In this document: positions 34,527 through 46,619 of the stretch, piece after piece
Numbering within the stretch: position 1 is the stretch's first letter
How the letters are laid out: each line of letters starts with the position of its first letter
From: Rothia mucilaginosa
Lineage (GTDB): Bacteria > Actinomycetota > Actinomycetes > Actinomycetales > Micrococcaceae
DNA: 64,000 nt
Direction: 5' to 3'
NCBI RefSeq assembly: GCF_901875305.1
Contig: NZ_CABFLY010000004.1
Location: 186,001 to 250,000, forward strand
The notes under the pieces: generated by a model
Told to the model about the DNA's origin: nothing
Databases searched by the model: none
Seen by the model: only the letters and a program-made list of their open reading frames with translations
Translations under genes and position numbers: made by a program

Positions 34527-36230
34527 ATGACGAGCCTTTCTGTCTCCCGCCGTGCCCTCCTGACCGGCACCGTTGCCCTCGGCACCGTTGGTCTACTGGC
34601 CGCCTGCGGCGGTTCGAAGGAGAAGGTCGGTGGTACTGCCGCTAACAGTGCCGAAGACATTCTGAAGAACCTTCAGGTCAACAAGCAGGACCGTTCCTCT
34701 CTGAAGCAGGGCGGCACCCTTAACCTGGCAGCTCCTGCGCTTGGCCCGAACTTCAACCTGCAGACTCAGAGCGGTTACACCGCAAGCAACCTTGATGCAC
34801 TGGCTCCGTGTAACCTTGCAGCCGTGATGGGCTTCTACACCATGAGCCCTGACGGTGAAAGTACCCTCAACAACGACTTCTGCACCGAGCACAAGACCGA
34901 AACCGTCAATGGCGTGCAGATTGCAACCTTCAAGATCAACCCGAAGGCTGTCTTCAACGACGGCACTCCCATGGACGTGAAGGCTGTGCAGGCTTGCTGG
35001 AAGGTCTACAGCGCCGCCTCCGATAACCCCTACCACATCATCGACAATGCGATGTGGCAGCAGGTTGAGAGCATTGAGGCAGTCGACGGCGACAACTACC
35101 ACGTCAAGGTCACTATGAAGACCCCGTACTACCCCTCTGAGGGTCTGTGCGCCTACGCAATTCACCCCGCACTGGTGGATACCGCACTCTTCAACGACGG
35201 ATTTGTTGACAAGCCCCTCGACCAGTACTGGGCAGGCCCCTTCAAGATTGGCGAGTGGAACTCTTCGCAGAAGGTCCTCACCCTGGTCAAGAACGACAAG
35301 TGGTGGGGCGAGAAGCCGTTGCTGGATCGTATCGTCTGGCGTCAGATGGACTCCGACGCAATCCGTGCAGGTTTCAAGAACGGCGAACTGGACGCCTTCA
35401 GCTTCCTAGGCGCTACCAGCTACAACGCTGTGAAGGGCCAGGCAGGAACCGAGATTCGCCAGGGCCAGAACACCAATGTCAACATTATTCAGCTGAACCC
35501 CAAGCGTATTGAGGACCTGGCTCTGCGCCGTGCAATCCTCGCAGCAGTAGACCGCGAGCAGATTGCTAAGGCCTACTTCTCGCAGCTTGGTTGGACTGAG
35601 CCGCTGCCTGGCTCCCTGCTTGCTATGCCGTTCCAGAAGGGTTACCAGAACAACTACGCAGGCGATACCGGTGCGCAGGCTGCTGCCAAGCTCCTCGAAG
35701 CAGCAGGTTACTCCAAGTCTGGTGACTACTACACCAAGAACGGCAAGACTGCTGGTTTCGCCCTGACCTCCTTCGGTTCTGAGGCAGTCTATCAGGCGGT
35801 TTACCAGATTCTGGAGCAGCAGCTGAAGTCGGCAGGTATCCGTTTGACCTCTGACAACCAGCCTCAGGCAAACTCTAACTCTGTGGTCGGCCAGAAGAGC
35901 TACGAAGCAATCTTCACCGGCTGGGGCGTCCTGCCTGACATGGCATCCAGCGCACCCTACTACTTCGACACTCAGGTGTTTGAGGTCGGTGACCCCGAGG
36001 TGGACGCACTGATCAAGAAGCTGCAGGACACCGAGAACGCAGACGAGCGCATCAAGATTGCGAACGACGCGGAGAAGCTCTACTACGAGAAGGTTGCCGT
36101 GTACCTGCCCTACGCAAACGGCCCGATGTACGTTGCTGCTAAGGCGAAGGTCGCAAACTACGGCCCGTCCCTGTTCAAGGCTAGCTACACTAGCGCTGAC
36201 TACTGGGTCAACGTCGGCTGGCAGGCATAG
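34527..36230 (+). CDS. Peptide-binding lipoprotein, receptor 6 (group B)
   Basis: 567 aa, SBP_bac_5. The signal SRRALLTGTVALGTVGLLAAC carries the twin arginine and lipobox. It is close to receptor 4 in LAMPFQKGYQNNY, EAAGYSKSGDYYTKNGKTAGF and YANGPMYVAAKAKVANYG, and to receptor 5 in KPLDQYWAGPFKIGEW. The ribosome site TAGGAGAATTCA precedes ATG 34527. It is last of the array and followed by its own terminator. Confidence 0.88.
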   Translation: MTSLSVSRRALLTGTVALGTVGLLAACGGSKEKVGGTAANSAEDILKNLQVNKQDRSSLKQGGTLNLAAPALGPNFNLQTQSGYTASNLDALAPCNLAAVMGFYTMSPDGESTLNNDFCTEHKTETVNGVQIATFKINPKAVFNDGTPMDVKAVQACWKVYSAASDNPYHIIDNAMWQQVESIEAVDGDNYHVKVTMKTPYYPSEGLCAYAIHPALVDTALFNDGFVDKPLDQYWAGPFKIGEWNSSQKVLTLVKNDKWWGEKPLLDRIVWRQMDSDAIRAGFKNGELDAFSFLGATSYNAVKGQAGTEIRQGQNTNVNIIQLNPKRIEDLALRRAILAAVDREQIAKAYFSQLGWTEPLPGSLLAMPFQKGYQNNYAGDTGAQAAAKLLEAAGYSKSGDYYTKNGKTAGFALTSFGSEAVYQAVYQILEQQLKSAGIRLTSDNQPQANSNSVVGQKSYEAIFTGWGVLPDMASSAPYYFDTQVFEVGDPEVDALIKKLQDTENADERIKIANDAEKLYYEKVAVYLPYANGPMYVAAKAKVANYGPSLFKASYTSADYWVNVGWQA

Positions 36231-36286
36231 AACAGGTAGGAGTAATACCGCCTCAGGTAATGCTCTAAGTGTCCTCTAAGACATAG

Positions 36287-36326
36287 AATCCCGGGTACTC
36301 TCGCGAGAGAGTGCCCGGGATTTTTC
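36287..36326 (+). terminator. Terminator of receptor gene 6
   Basis: AATCCCGGGTACTCTC pairs with GAGAGTGCCCGGGATT, then TTTCTATG. The loop holds TCGCGA. Confidence 0.9.
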
Positions 36327-36407
36327 TATGCTTTGTTTCTGTGCTCATTTTCTGGGGAGTATGTAATTACAAAAACTGGGGGAGGGGAGTGCCCCTATGA
36401 CCGGCTA

Positions 36408-37451
36408 CTACCACTCGCCCAGGTACAGGGAACGCTCCTGCAGGTACCTCAATAGCTTCGGGTTCTGCCGCAGGTAGAAGATGCGGTAAATGCCGCCTCC
36501 AGCAACGATAAAAGCCAGCGGGAAACCCAAAATTACGAGCACACGGCTCATATTGGCGGACAGGTCAAAAGGATCACTGCTGGTTGCCACCAGCACAATC
36601 CACATGGAGTAGCCCGCGCAGGCGAGTAGAGTGCCCCACATGCCGCGCACCAGCCAGCTCACCAGTGTCACCGCAATCACCCACGCCAGCGCTAACGTGA
36701 ACTGGTGCCGCTCCGTCTGAGCCCACGGAAGCGCCCCTACGTAAATAATTGCGGGGATGCCCAGGTACCCGGGGATATTCAGTGAGGCAAGAATGTTCAC
36801 GCAAAAATAGCCCAGGAAAATAGCGCTCAACGACGATGACAGGAACAGGTGCAGGGGAATCATGCCGTCGCCGCTATAGGCTGCGGTGGGGCCCGCGTAC
36901 ACGGTTTCAAACATGAGGGTCAGCGGAGTCATCATGTACTCAATCCAGACGACCAGCGCAAACGCACCGAAAATACCGAGAGCCTGCATCAGGGCAATCA
37001 GCCGTGAACGGGCATCGTGAGGAATCGTGAAGCTCTGACCCTTTGCTTTGACGCGGCAGAGATGAACGACAGCCACCATTGCCGCAATGCACAGCACCCA
37101 GCGTACGAGGACGCCCGGCAGGTCAGGAAGGCCGCCATAAGCCCCCGTAGCGGGGTTCCCCCAGGCTCCAGGGAGTAAGGTAATGGGGTGGGTGCCTTCG
37201 GGGAGGCTGGTGGAGGAAGCAAGCCGGTACGGCTCGTAGATAACCCACCACAGAAGGCACGCTGGAACCAGTGCAGAAAGCTTACGCAGTAGAACCGGGA
37301 ACGGCGCGGACTCGTAGATGAGTGCCTCAAGGTTGAGCTGGCGCATCAGCCGCCGAAAAGGAGAAAGAGCGCGTAGCTCTTCTTGCTGCTCTTCCCACGC
37401 CCCGGTATCCCGCACCCTTGTATCAGAAGACATCATCGTACTCGCTATCAC
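36408..37451 (-). CDS. Multi-pass membrane protein, unknown function
   Basis: 347 aa, no family recognised. The N-terminal 45 residues are hydrophilic. About eight membrane segments follow (for example VPACLLWWVIY, WVLCIAAMVAVVHL, LGIFGAFALVVWIEYMM, FLSSSLSAIFLGYFCVNIL, LALAWVIAVTLVSWLV, VILGFPLAFIVAGGGIY). The C-terminus is basic and cytoplasmic by charge. GTG 37451 has AAGGAAG 8 bases before it. ATG 37436 is the alternative. Just upstream is a run of eight G, see the separate entry. Its neighbours give no clue to function. Confidence 0.65.
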   Translation of the reverse strand: MIASTMMSSDTRVRDTGAWEEQQEELRALSPFRRLMRQLNLEALIYESAPFPVLLRKLSALVPACLLWWVIYEPYRLASSTSLPEGTHPITLLPGAWGNPATGAYGGLPDLPGVLVRWVLCIAAMVAVVHLCRVKAKGQSFTIPHDARSRLIALMQALGIFGAFALVVWIEYMMTPLTLMFETVYAGPTAAYSGDGMIPLHLFLSSSLSAIFLGYFCVNILASLNIPGYLGIPAIIYVGALPWAQTERHQFTLALAWVIAVTLVSWLVRGMWGTLLACAGYSMWIVLVATSSDPFDLSANMSRVLVILGFPLAFIVAGGGIYRIFYLRQNPKLLRYLQERSLYLGEW

Positions 37452-37495
37452 TTGAGAACTTCCTTATTGAGCTTATTTCCACACTAGCAGAAATA

Positions 37496-37503
37496 CCCCC
37501 CCC
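37496..37503 (-). repeat. G8 homopolymer (minus strand) in the promoter region of the membrane-protein gene
   Basis: Eight C on the plus strand, 45-52 bases before the GTG start, followed on the minus strand by TATTTC. A change of length would alter promoter spacing. Confidence 0.7.
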
Positions 37504-37567
37504 GGCTAGTGCATACGCCCAAGTAAACCCTGCCCAAAGAATCAGCGCACAAGGAAATAAGGGCATA

Positions 37568-37601
37568 AGGAAAGGGACCCCACCGTCATGGTGGGGCCCC
37601 T
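37568..37601 (-). terminator. Terminator of the PTS gene
   Basis: On the minus strand GGGGCCCCACC pairs with GGTGGGGTCCC around ATGAC, then TTTCCTTA. Confidence 0.8.
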
Positions 37602-37621
37602 ACAGAGCCTTAGAAAGCGGA

Positions 37622-39712
<2,091 letters not shown>

Positions 39713-39802
39713 TTAGATATACGGTCAAAGTCTATGCGCAGGATACAAACCAGACGGCCAGGCGGTCCAAGAGAAACAGCCGCGCAACACGCGGAAAAAC
39801 TC

Positions 39803-39937
39803 CAAAAAACACAAAAGACCCGAGTACTCTCAACCGACGGTCGGGACGGACACCCCGCACGGGTACAGCGATGCAACGTGGCCACCGGCTACGCGCCGGA
39901 AGCTACATTACCGCTATGGTGTTGAGCCACTCAGGTC
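39803..39937 (-). terminator. Attenuator (conditional terminator) in the PTS leader
   Basis: On the minus strand GACCTGAG (39937-39930) and CTCAAC-A-CC (39926-39918) pair with GGTTGAG (39835-39829) and CTCGGGTC (39824-39817), followed by TTTTGTGTTTTTT. The loop is long and itself folds (CCGGC/GCCGG). The left arm overlaps the end of the RAT, so both cannot form together. Confidence 0.7.
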
Positions 39938-39962
39938 TTGCCTGCCAATCCAGTAACAATCC
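39933..39962 (-). promoter_or_regulatory. RAT: ribonucleic antiterminator site for a LicT/BglG/SacY protein
   Basis: The minus strand reads GGATTGTTACTGGATTGGC then AGGCAAGACCT. This matches the known RAT of bgl/lic operons (GGATTGTTACTG, then GCAGGCAA, then ACCT) almost base for base. It lies 230 bases before the PTS start. Confidence 0.88.
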
Positions 39963-40002
39963 TGTCAAGAGAGGAACAGCCCTCTCTCAATAGTTCCCTG
40001 TA

Positions 40003-40032
40003 ACTTTAAGGGTTTTCCCAGGTTTAGGGCAA
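40003..40032 (-). promoter_or_regulatory. Likely promoter of the PTS gene
   Basis: Minus-strand TTGCCC (40032-40027) and TAAAGT (40008-40003), 18 bases apart. Transcription from here includes a small hairpin (AGAGAGG/CCTCTCT), the RAT and the attenuator. Confidence 0.5.
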
Positions 40033-40134
40033 GATGGACCCAGAAAACTCTCAGAAGCTGTTAAAAATTTCTACACATGGACGGAGTCCCGCCCAATAAT
40101 CCCTCCCAATAAGCAGAGATACAGTACACAGAAA

Positions 40135-40168
40135 GGCCCCGCATCCTCAAAGCGAGGATACGGGGCCC
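40135..40168 (-). terminator. Terminator of the P-type ATPase gene
   Basis: GGCCCCGTATCCTC pairs with GAGGATGCGGGGCC on the minus strand, followed by TTTCTGTG. Confidence 0.85.
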
Positions 40169-40214
40169 TCTGAAAAAGTCCCAACCGGGGCTAACCCCGG
40201 CCAAAGGCAACGAA

Positions 40215-42791
40215 CTACTTCGTGGCCTTCTTCGGAACGAAGCTCAGCGACGCCACCTCAAGATCGGGGTAGTGGCGCTTCTGCCAGCGGCGGTTGCGAT
40301 GCGCATTCACCTCAATCAGAGCCGCACCCAGGACGCCAGCACCAACCGCAGTCCACAGCAGATGCGGAGCTACCTCAGTGAACTGGTGGTACTCCACCAG
40401 AACCGGTACGAACAATGCCGCGAAGAACACCGCCAACAACGCACCGAAGAGCAACACGCGGGCACGGTTCAGCGGGCGGGCCACCGCAGCTAGGTTCCAC
40501 AGGCCCATCATGACCAGGGTAACGAACGAAGCCGTCTGCACCTGGCGGATATCACCGATGTGCATCCACAGCGAAGCGGCCGTCACCAGAAGTAGCATAG
40601 CCACCACAATCACCGAGTTCGGAACCGTGTAGTTCAGCACGCGGCGCAAGAAGCCCGGCACGTAACGGCGTGAGTTCGGCAACAGAGTCAGTGCGAAGGA
40701 CGACGCGCCCACAATCAAGAAGTCAGCCGTCGAGTACTGACGCGGCAAGAACGGGAAGGTCAAACCGAAGAGGCTGAATAGAACACCCAGAAGAATCGCA
40801 AAACCGGTCTTCGTCAGGAACAGGTTCGCCACCATCTCAATGTTCGTAATGACCTGGCGGCCCTGCTCCAGCGCAGCAGGTAGCGAGGAGAACTTGCCAT
40901 CCAACAGCACCAGGCGCGAAACCGCCTTCGTCGCCGGGGCAGCATTACCCATCGCAATACCCAAGCTGGCATGCTTGAGAGCCAACGCGTCATTAATACC
41001 GTCACCGGTCATCGCCACCACGTGACCGCGCTCCTTCAACGCAATCACCATGTTCTTCTTCTGCTCAGGCGAGACACGGCCAAAAATATTGTGGGTCGCG
41101 GCAGCCTCAGTAAGCTCCGGACCGTCCTCAGGCAGAGTAGATGCATCGACCGCACCCGCAGAAGTATCCATGCCCGCAGTCTTCGCAGCCGCAGCCACAG
41201 TGAACGGGTTATCACCCGAGAAGACCTTCAACGTCACACCCTGACGGTGGAAGTACTCCACAATCTCCGGGGCGTCCGCACGCACGTTCTCACGGAAAAT
41301 CACGAACAGAACCGGGGAGACGTCCGCCGGAATCTTCTGGACGGGCTCACCCTTCTCATTACGAATCACAGCAGAAGCATGAGCCAAAACCATCGTGCGC
41401 AGACCCAAAGCCGCTAGCTCAGCGGCACGCTCGCGCTCAGCGCTACCCTTGGCGAGAAGCGCCTCCGGAGCACCCAGAAGCCACGCACCCGAATCCTTAA
41501 ACTCAATTGCGCTAAAACGCAGAGCCGAAGAGAACGGAACAATACCGCTCACAGTAGCCGAAGACGCCTGCGGGAAACCACCGGTCAGCGCGGCTGCGGT
41601 CGGGTTCGCGTTCTCATCGTGACCGAACCACGACAGCGCCTCGTTCCAACCCGCCGGCAGAGAAGCACGCCAGGAAGTGTGCTCGGCAGAGTCGGCGCCG
41701 GGGCCCTCAGCCACCGCGTCCGTGGTCAGGGGGCGCACCGAATCAAAAATCACGCCACCCTCGGTCAGGGTACCGGTCTTATCGAAGCAGACCACATCAA
41801 CACGAGCCAGCACCTCAACCGCAGGCTGCTCCTGCACCAGAATATTGTGCTTGCGGCCCAGAGCCACGGCCGCCGCCGCGAAGGCCAGAGTGGTCATCAG
41901 CGCCAGACCCTGCGGAATCATCGAAGCCACCGAAGAAACCACAGCAATAGAAACCTGTTCCCACAGGTGGTTCTGCTGCACGGTCTCCAAGCCACCGGCG
42001 GCGCGAATCTGACCCCACAGCACCACCGGAATAATGACCGCAAGACCAACCGTAATCCAGCGGACCACCAGGTTCAGCGCATCACGCAACTCAGACTGGA
42101 TGCGCGAGAACTGGCGCGCCTCATCAGAGATCTTGCTTGCACGAGAATTAGCACCCACGTGAGAGAGCAACACGCGACCGGTACCGCCGAGCACGCTCGA
42201 AGCCGAGAGCACCATATCGCCCGGGTGCTTCGCAATCGGATCGTTCTCACCGGTCAGCAGAGATTCGTCCAACTCCAACGAATCGGAGGTAAGCACCACG
42301 GCATCAGCAGGTACCTGATCGCCGCGCTTGAGGACCACCACGTCGCCCTCCACCAACTGCTCCATAGGAACCTCAACGGTCTTGCCGTCGCGCACAGCGG
42401 TCGCGGGGGAACGGTCCAGCAGGGAGATGCGATCCAGCTCCAGCTTGGCCTTGTACTCCTGCACAAAACCAATCACGATATTGGCAATCACAGCACCCAA
42501 GAAGAGAAGATCCGCCCAACGCTGGTAGGCAATCACCACGGCACCACAGAGGCCCAGAACCAGGTTAAAGACCGTGAAAAGGTGCGCACGCATAATGCTC
42601 CACAGCGTGCGAGAAGACTTCGTGTTCTGGGTATTGACCTTACCCTCAGCTGTCAGGCGTGCAACGTCGTCACTGCTGAGGCCGTGCTGGGCGATGTCAA
42701 AGGAGCCGCTATGCGCCGCTTCGGAGTACTCGGGAACGTATCCGGCGGCAGCGCTCGCGTTTCTCCGCTCGTGAGGCTGCTGAGGGTCCAT
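40215..42791 (-). CDS. P-type cation-translocating ATPase, CtpE-like
   Basis: An ATP-driven cation pump of the inner membrane, 858 aa from ATG 42791 (site AAAGAG upstream). GTG 42854 is an alternative adding 21 residues. It has the actuator motif LTGEND, phosphorylation site DKTGTLTEGG, hinge MTGDGINDALALKHASLGIAMG, and about ten membrane segments. The M4 region reads VVSSVASMIPQGLALMTTLAFA. Mycobacterial CtpE, linked to calcium uptake, has a like N-terminal layout (EGKxN then RAxxFTxxN). Ca2+ is therefore a fair guess. No heavy-metal Cys motif is seen. It is transcribed alone. Confidence 0.85.
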   Translation of the reverse strand: MDPQQPHERRNASAAAGYVPEYSEAAHSGSFDIAQHGLSSDDVARLTAEGKVNTQNTKSSRTLWSIMRAHLFTVFNLVLGLCGAVVIAYQRWADLLFLGAVIANIVIGFVQEYKAKLELDRISLLDRSPATAVRDGKTVEVPMEQLVEGDVVVLKRGDQVPADAVVLTSDSLELDESLLTGENDPIAKHPGDMVLSASSVLGGTGRVLLSHVGANSRASKISDEARQFSRIQSELRDALNLVVRWITVGLAVIIPVVLWGQIRAAGGLETVQQNHLWEQVSIAVVSSVASMIPQGLALMTTLAFAAAAVALGRKHNILVQEQPAVEVLARVDVVCFDKTGTLTEGGVIFDSVRPLTTDAVAEGPGADSAEHTSWRASLPAGWNEALSWFGHDENANPTAAALTGGFPQASSATVSGIVPFSSALRFSAIEFKDSGAWLLGAPEALLAKGSAERERAAELAALGLRTMVLAHASAVIRNEKGEPVQKIPADVSPVLFVIFRENVRADAPEIVEYFHRQGVTLKVFSGDNPFTVAAAAKTAGMDTSAGAVDASTLPEDGPELTEAAATHNIFGRVSPEQKKNMVIALKERGHVVAMTGDGINDALALKHASLGIAMGNAAPATKAVSRLVLLDGKFSSLPAALEQGRQVITNIEMVANLFLTKTGFAILLGVLFSLFGLTFPFLPRQYSTADFLIVGASSFALTLLPNSRRYVPGFLRRVLNYTVPNSVIVVAMLLLVTAASLWMHIGDIRQVQTASFVTLVMMGLWNLAAVARPLNRARVLLFGALLAVFFAALFVPVLVEYHQFTEVAPHLLWTAVGAGVLGAALIEVNAHRNRRWQKRHYPDLEVASLSFVPKKATK

Positions 42792-43023
42792 GCAGGGGTC
42801 TCTTTCTCGAATGGGTGGAATGCAGAACTGAATAGAGTTCAGCATTGCGGACACTACCTCTCAGTGTATCCGTGCAGAAGGGGATAAAGATAATCTTTGC
42901 CCCGTAATGAGCTGATAGTTACAGTCATTCCAGAACAGAGATTTAATACATGCGAATATTGGCATATTTTGAGGTGGAAAGCATAAGTGCCCCTATGCTC
43001 AACCTACCAACCCCTAAGCGCAC

Positions 43024-43060
43024 TAAAAGGGGCAGATGCCTTCGCAAGCATCTGCCCCTC
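43024..43060 (-). terminator. Terminator of the pur operon
   Basis: Minus strand: GGGGCAGATGC pairs with GCATCTGCCCC, then TTTTAG. Confidence 0.9.
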
Positions 43061-43083
43061 TCAAGCGATAACCGTCTTAGGTG

Positions 43084-45402
43084 TTAGCCCTTAGCAACCT
43101 CACCGAAGTGAGCAGCCATGGTGCCTTCGTGAGCTGCACGCAGCTCGTCCAGGTTGATGGACACCTCGTCCTGGAAGTCCAGAGCGTTCGACGCAGCATC
43201 CACCACACCGATACGGGCGAAGGGGAACTGGCGAGCGGTGCACATATCCTTGAAGCGCACCTCTTCCGAACGCGGAACCGAAACCACAACGCGGCCCAGC
43301 GACTCCGAGAACAGCAGGGTGAACAGGTCCAGACCGTCGCGCTCAGCAACCTCGCCCAGGCCAATGCGGGCACCGGTGTTGAAGCGCAAGCAAGCCTCCA
43401 CCAGAGCGGCAGCCAGACCACCGGCAGACACGTCGTGAGCGGCATCAATCATGCCGTCACGAGACATGTTCACCAGCATGTCACCCAGCTGACGCTCCAG
43501 AGCCAAATCAACCTTCGGAGGCAGACCGCCCAGATGACCCTTGAAACGAGCCCACTCGGAACCATCCAGCTCATCGCGGGTGGTGCCCAGCAGGTAGATA
43601 GCCTGGCCATCATGCTCAGGAGCCCAACCCGACGGGGTGCGGCGAGTGACATCATCCATCACGCCCATCATCGCGACCACGGGAGTCGGGTTGATGGCCT
43701 TACCACCGGTCTGGTTGTACAGGGACACGTTACCGCCGGTCACCGGAACACCCAGCTCCATGCAACCATCAGCCAGGCCACGAACAGCCTCGGCGAACTG
43801 CCACATGACGTCCGGGTCCTCGGGGGAACCGAAGTTCAGGCAGTCAGACACGGCCACGGGGCGCGCACCAACGGTAGCCACGTTGCGGTATGCCTCAGCC
43901 AGGGAGGCACGTGCACCCTCGTACGGATCCAGGTAGGTGAAACGTGCGGATGCGTCGGTGGCCAGAGCAACACCGAGGTTGGTGTTCTCGTCCACACGCA
44001 CCACGCCGCCGTCATCCGGCATGGACAGGGCGGTGTTGCCCTGCACGTAGCGGTCGTACTGGTTGGTAATCCAGGACTTGGAGCACATGTTCGGGGATGC
44101 CATGAAGGCCTTGATTGCCTCGCCAAGCTCCTCACCGCGCGGGCGGAAATCGTCGGCAACTGAACCGGTGAAGTGGTTAGCCTGCACGTCATCCTGCCAC
44201 TCGGGACGAGCGTAGGGGCGCTCGTAGGTCGGGCCGTCGTGTGCGACGGTGCGGGGATCAACATCCACGATGACCTCGCCGTCCCATTCGATGACCAGGC
44301 GGCCGGAGTCGGTCACCTCACCGAGGAAAGAGTACTCCACGCCCCACTTGTTCATGATGGCCTCGAAGCGCTCCACGTTCTCGGGGGAGACAACCGCCAT
44401 CATGCGTTCCTGAGACTCAGACATCAGAATCTCACCCGGAGTCAGGGTGGGGTCACGCAGCAGAACCTTGGTCAGGTCGACGTGCATGCCGCCCTCACCG
44501 TTAGAAGCCAGCTCGCTGGTTGCGCAGGAAATACCCGCTGCGCCCAGGTCCTGAATACCCTCAACCACGGAGCCCTTGAACAGCTCCAGGCAGCACTCAA
44601 TCAGAACCTTCTCAGCGAAGGGGTCGCCCACCTGAACAGCAGGACGCTTCGAGGGCTTGGTGTCATCGAAAGACTCCGAAGCCAGCACCGACGCACCGCC
44701 GATGCCGTCGCCACCGGTGCGCGCACCGAAGAGGACAACCTTGTTGCCCACGCCCGATGCGTTTGCCAGGCGGATGTCCTCGTGACGCATGATGCCCACA
44801 GCCAGCGCGTTGACCAGCGGGTTTGCCTGGTAGCAGGAATCGAACTCGACCTCGCCACCGATGTTCGGCAGGCCCAGGGAGTTACCGTAGCCACCGATAC
44901 CGGCAACCACGCCGCCAACCACGCGAGCGGTGTCGGGGTGATCAATCGCGCCGAAACGCAACGGATCCATCACCGCAATCGGGCGGGCACCCATCGAAAT
45001 AATGTCACGCACAATACCGCCCACGCCGGTAGCGGCACCCTGGTAGGGCTCCACATACGAGGGGTGGTTGTGGGACTCAATCTTGAAGGTAACAGCCCAG
45101 CCGTCACCAATGTCGGTCACGCCGGCGTTCTCACCGATACCGACCATCAGGTCCTTCTTCATCTCTTCGGTGACCTTCGCACCGAACTGCTTCAGATGAA
45201 CCTTAGAAGACTTGTAGGAGCAGTGCTCGGACCACATGACCGAGTACATTGCCAGCTCAGCCGCGGTGGGGCGGCGACCCAGAATCTCCTTAATCTCCTC
45301 GAACTCGTTCTCCTTTAGGCCCAGCTCGGCCCAGGGGAGTTCGGTGTCCGGGGTAGCTGCCGCATGCTCGACGGTGTCGAGGTTAAACTGCTTTTCGCTC
45401 AT
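43084..45402 (-). CDS. purL: Phosphoribosylformylglycinamidine synthase, large subunit
   Basis: 772 aa, cytoplasmic. With PurQ and PurS it turns FGAR, ATP and glutamine-derived ammonia into FGAM, the fourth step of purine synthesis. It is the short, bacterial-type Pur[12 protein letters not shown] near residue 55, [20 protein letters not shown] with the catalytic His, and the conserved [12 protein letters not shown] and [11 protein letters not shown]. It is the last gene of purS-purQ-purL, 25 bases after purQ, and is closed by a strong terminator. Confidence 0.96.
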   Translation of the reverse strand: MSEKQFNLDTVEHAAATPDTELPWAELGLKENEFEEIKEILGRRPTAAELAMYSVMWSEHCSYKSSKVHLKQFGAKVTEEMKKDLMVGIGENAGVTDIGDGWAVTFKIESHNHPSYVEPYQGAATGVGGIVRDIISMGARPIAVMDPLRFGAIDHPDTARVVGGVVAGIGGYGNSLGLPNIGGEVEFDSCYQANPLVNALAVGIMRHEDIRLANASGVGNKVVLFGARTGGDGIGGASVLASESFDDTKPSKRPAVQVGDPFAEKVLIECCLELFKGSVVEGIQDLGAAGISCATSELASNGEGGMHVDLTKVLLRDPTLTPGEILMSESQERMMAVVSPENVERFEAIMNKWGVEYSFLGEVTDSGRLVIEWDGEVIVDVDPRTVAHDGPTYERPYARPEWQDDVQANHFTGSVADDFRPRGEELGEAIKAFMASPNMCSKSWITNQYDRYVQGNTALSMPDDGGVVRVDENTNLGVALATDASARFTYLDPYEGARASLAEAYRNVATVGARPVAVSDCLNFGSPEDPDVMWQFAEAVRGLADGCMELGVPVTGGNVSLYNQTGGKAINPTPVVAMMGVMDDVTRRTPSGWAPEHDGQAIYLLGTTRDELDGSEWARFKGHLGGLPPKVDLALERQLGDMLVNMSRDGMIDAAHDVSAGGLAAALVEACLRFNTGARIGLGEVAERDGLDLFTLLFSESLGRVVVSVPRSEEVRFKDMCTARQFPFARIGVVDAASNALDFQDEVSINLDELRAAHEGTMAAHFGEVAKG

Positions 45403-45427
45403 AACTTCTTAGAATCCTTGTCGTGCG

Positions 45428-46240
45428 TTAGCGGGCGTTAATCAGGTTAGAAAGAACCGAGGTGAACACGCCAATACCATCGGCGCCACCGCGCAGGGAC
45501 ACCGAACCGAAACCGGAGGACGAAGGACCGAAGCCCGGCTCCGTAGCGTGCTCCGGGTGCGGCATCAGGCCGACCACGTTACCGCGCTCGTTGGTGATAC
45601 CGGCAATATCGTTACGGGAACCGTTCGGGTTGAACCCAACGTAGCGGAACACCACGCGGCCCTCAGCCTCCAGCGCCTCCAGGGTCTTCGCATCAGCAAC
45701 GTACTGGCCGTCCTGGTTCTTCAGAGGAACAACAATCTCCTGGCCGGCAGCATAGTTGCTGGTCCAGGAGGTGGTGTTGTTCTCAATACGCAGAGTCTGG
45801 TCGCGGCAAATGAACTTGCGGTGATCGTTCTTAATCATCGAACCGGGTAGCAGGTGAGACTCAGTCAGAATCTGGAAACCATTGCAGATACCCAGCACGG
45901 GCAGAGGGGCAGAACCGGAGGTGCCCGAAGCGTTAGCGGCATCAATCACCGAATGCATTACGGGAGCCTTCGCAGCAATAGCGCCGGCACGCAGGTAGTC
46001 ACCGTAGGAGAAACCGCCGGGAATCACCACGGCGTCAACGTTCTTCAGGTCGGAGTCGTCGTGCCACAGCTCGACCACGGTACCGCCAGCCAGGCGGATA
46101 GCGCGGGCGGCGTCACGGTCGTCCAGGGTGCCGGGGAAAGTCACCACGCCAACGCGTGCATCAGCGAAAGCGGGGTTCGGGGCGGAAGTGGAGAAGTCAC
46201 CAACCAGGGGGACTTCAGTCGGTGCGAGAGATTCTGCCAT
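45428..46240 (-). CDS. purQ: Phosphoribosylformylglycinamidine synthase, glutaminase subunit
   Basis: A class I amidotransferase that supplies ammonia to PurL. 270 aa, about 30 longer than usual at the N-terminus because [15 protein letters not shown] begins only near residue 30. The nucleophile Cys is in [11 protein letters not shown], and the His/Glu pair in [11 protein letters not shown] 46240 follows GGAGGACTAATACAC. The next in-frame start would lie inside the core, so the extension seems real. The start is 5 bases after purS. Confidence 0.95.
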   Translation of the reverse strand: MAESLAPTEVPLVGDFSTSAPNPAFADARVGVVTFPGTLDDRDAARAIRLAGGTVVELWHDDSDLKNVDAVVIPGGFSYGDYLRAGAIAAKAPVMHSVIDAANASGTSGSAPLPVLGICNGFQILTESHLLPGSMIKNDHRKFICRDQTLRIENNTTSWTSNYAAGQEIVVPLKNQDGQYVADAKTLEALEAEGRVVFRYVGFNPNGSRNDIAGITNERGNVVGLMPHPEHATEPGFGPSSSGFGSVSLRGGADGIGVFTSVLSNLINAR

Positions 46241-46245
46241 GTGTA

Positions 46246-46497
46246 TTAGTCCTCCAGAACCGAAACGTTCACGACGTCTTCAATCACGGGGTTGGACAGC
46301 AACTCCTCAGCAGCCTTACGAGCAGCTGCGAGGTGCTCCTCAGTAGCCTCACCCTCGACGGTCAGCTCGAAGCGCTTGCCCTGGCGGACGTCCACGAAGG
46401 AATCAACACCGATACGGGGCAGCTCGTGAGAAATAGCCTTACCCTGCGGGTCAAGAATTTCGGGCTTGAGCATAACATCAACAACAATACGGGCCAT
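46246..46497 (-). CDS. purS: Phosphoribosylformylglycinamidine synthase subunit PurS
   Basis: 83 aa, the small structural subunit that bridges PurQ and PurL. It starts [21 protein letters not shown], typical of the family, at ATG 46497 behind AAGGAGTG. The frame continues 16 codons further up but without family likeness. It is the first gene of the operon. Its promoter should lie in 46498-46619, where TAAGAT is a -10 candidate. Confidence 0.95.
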   Translation of the reverse strand: MARIVVDVMLKPEILDPQGKAISHELPRIGVDSFVDVRQGKRFELTVEGEATEEHLAAARKAAEELLSNPVIEDVVNVSVLED

Positions 46498-46619
46498 GTG
46501 TGGGCACTCCTTGGGTGCGTGGGTTCTATATGAGCCGTATCTCATCTTACCGTACTAACGACCGTAACGGGGGTATACGCCCGGTTGGTGGATACCCTAA
46601 GAGGCTCGAATCACGTCTT

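Noticed and set aside
39963..39968. TTGACA on the minus strand as -35 of the PTS gene
   Set aside because: It touches the RAT directly. A promoter there would start inside or after the RAT and leave it without function. The TTGCCC/TAAAGT pair upstream fits better.
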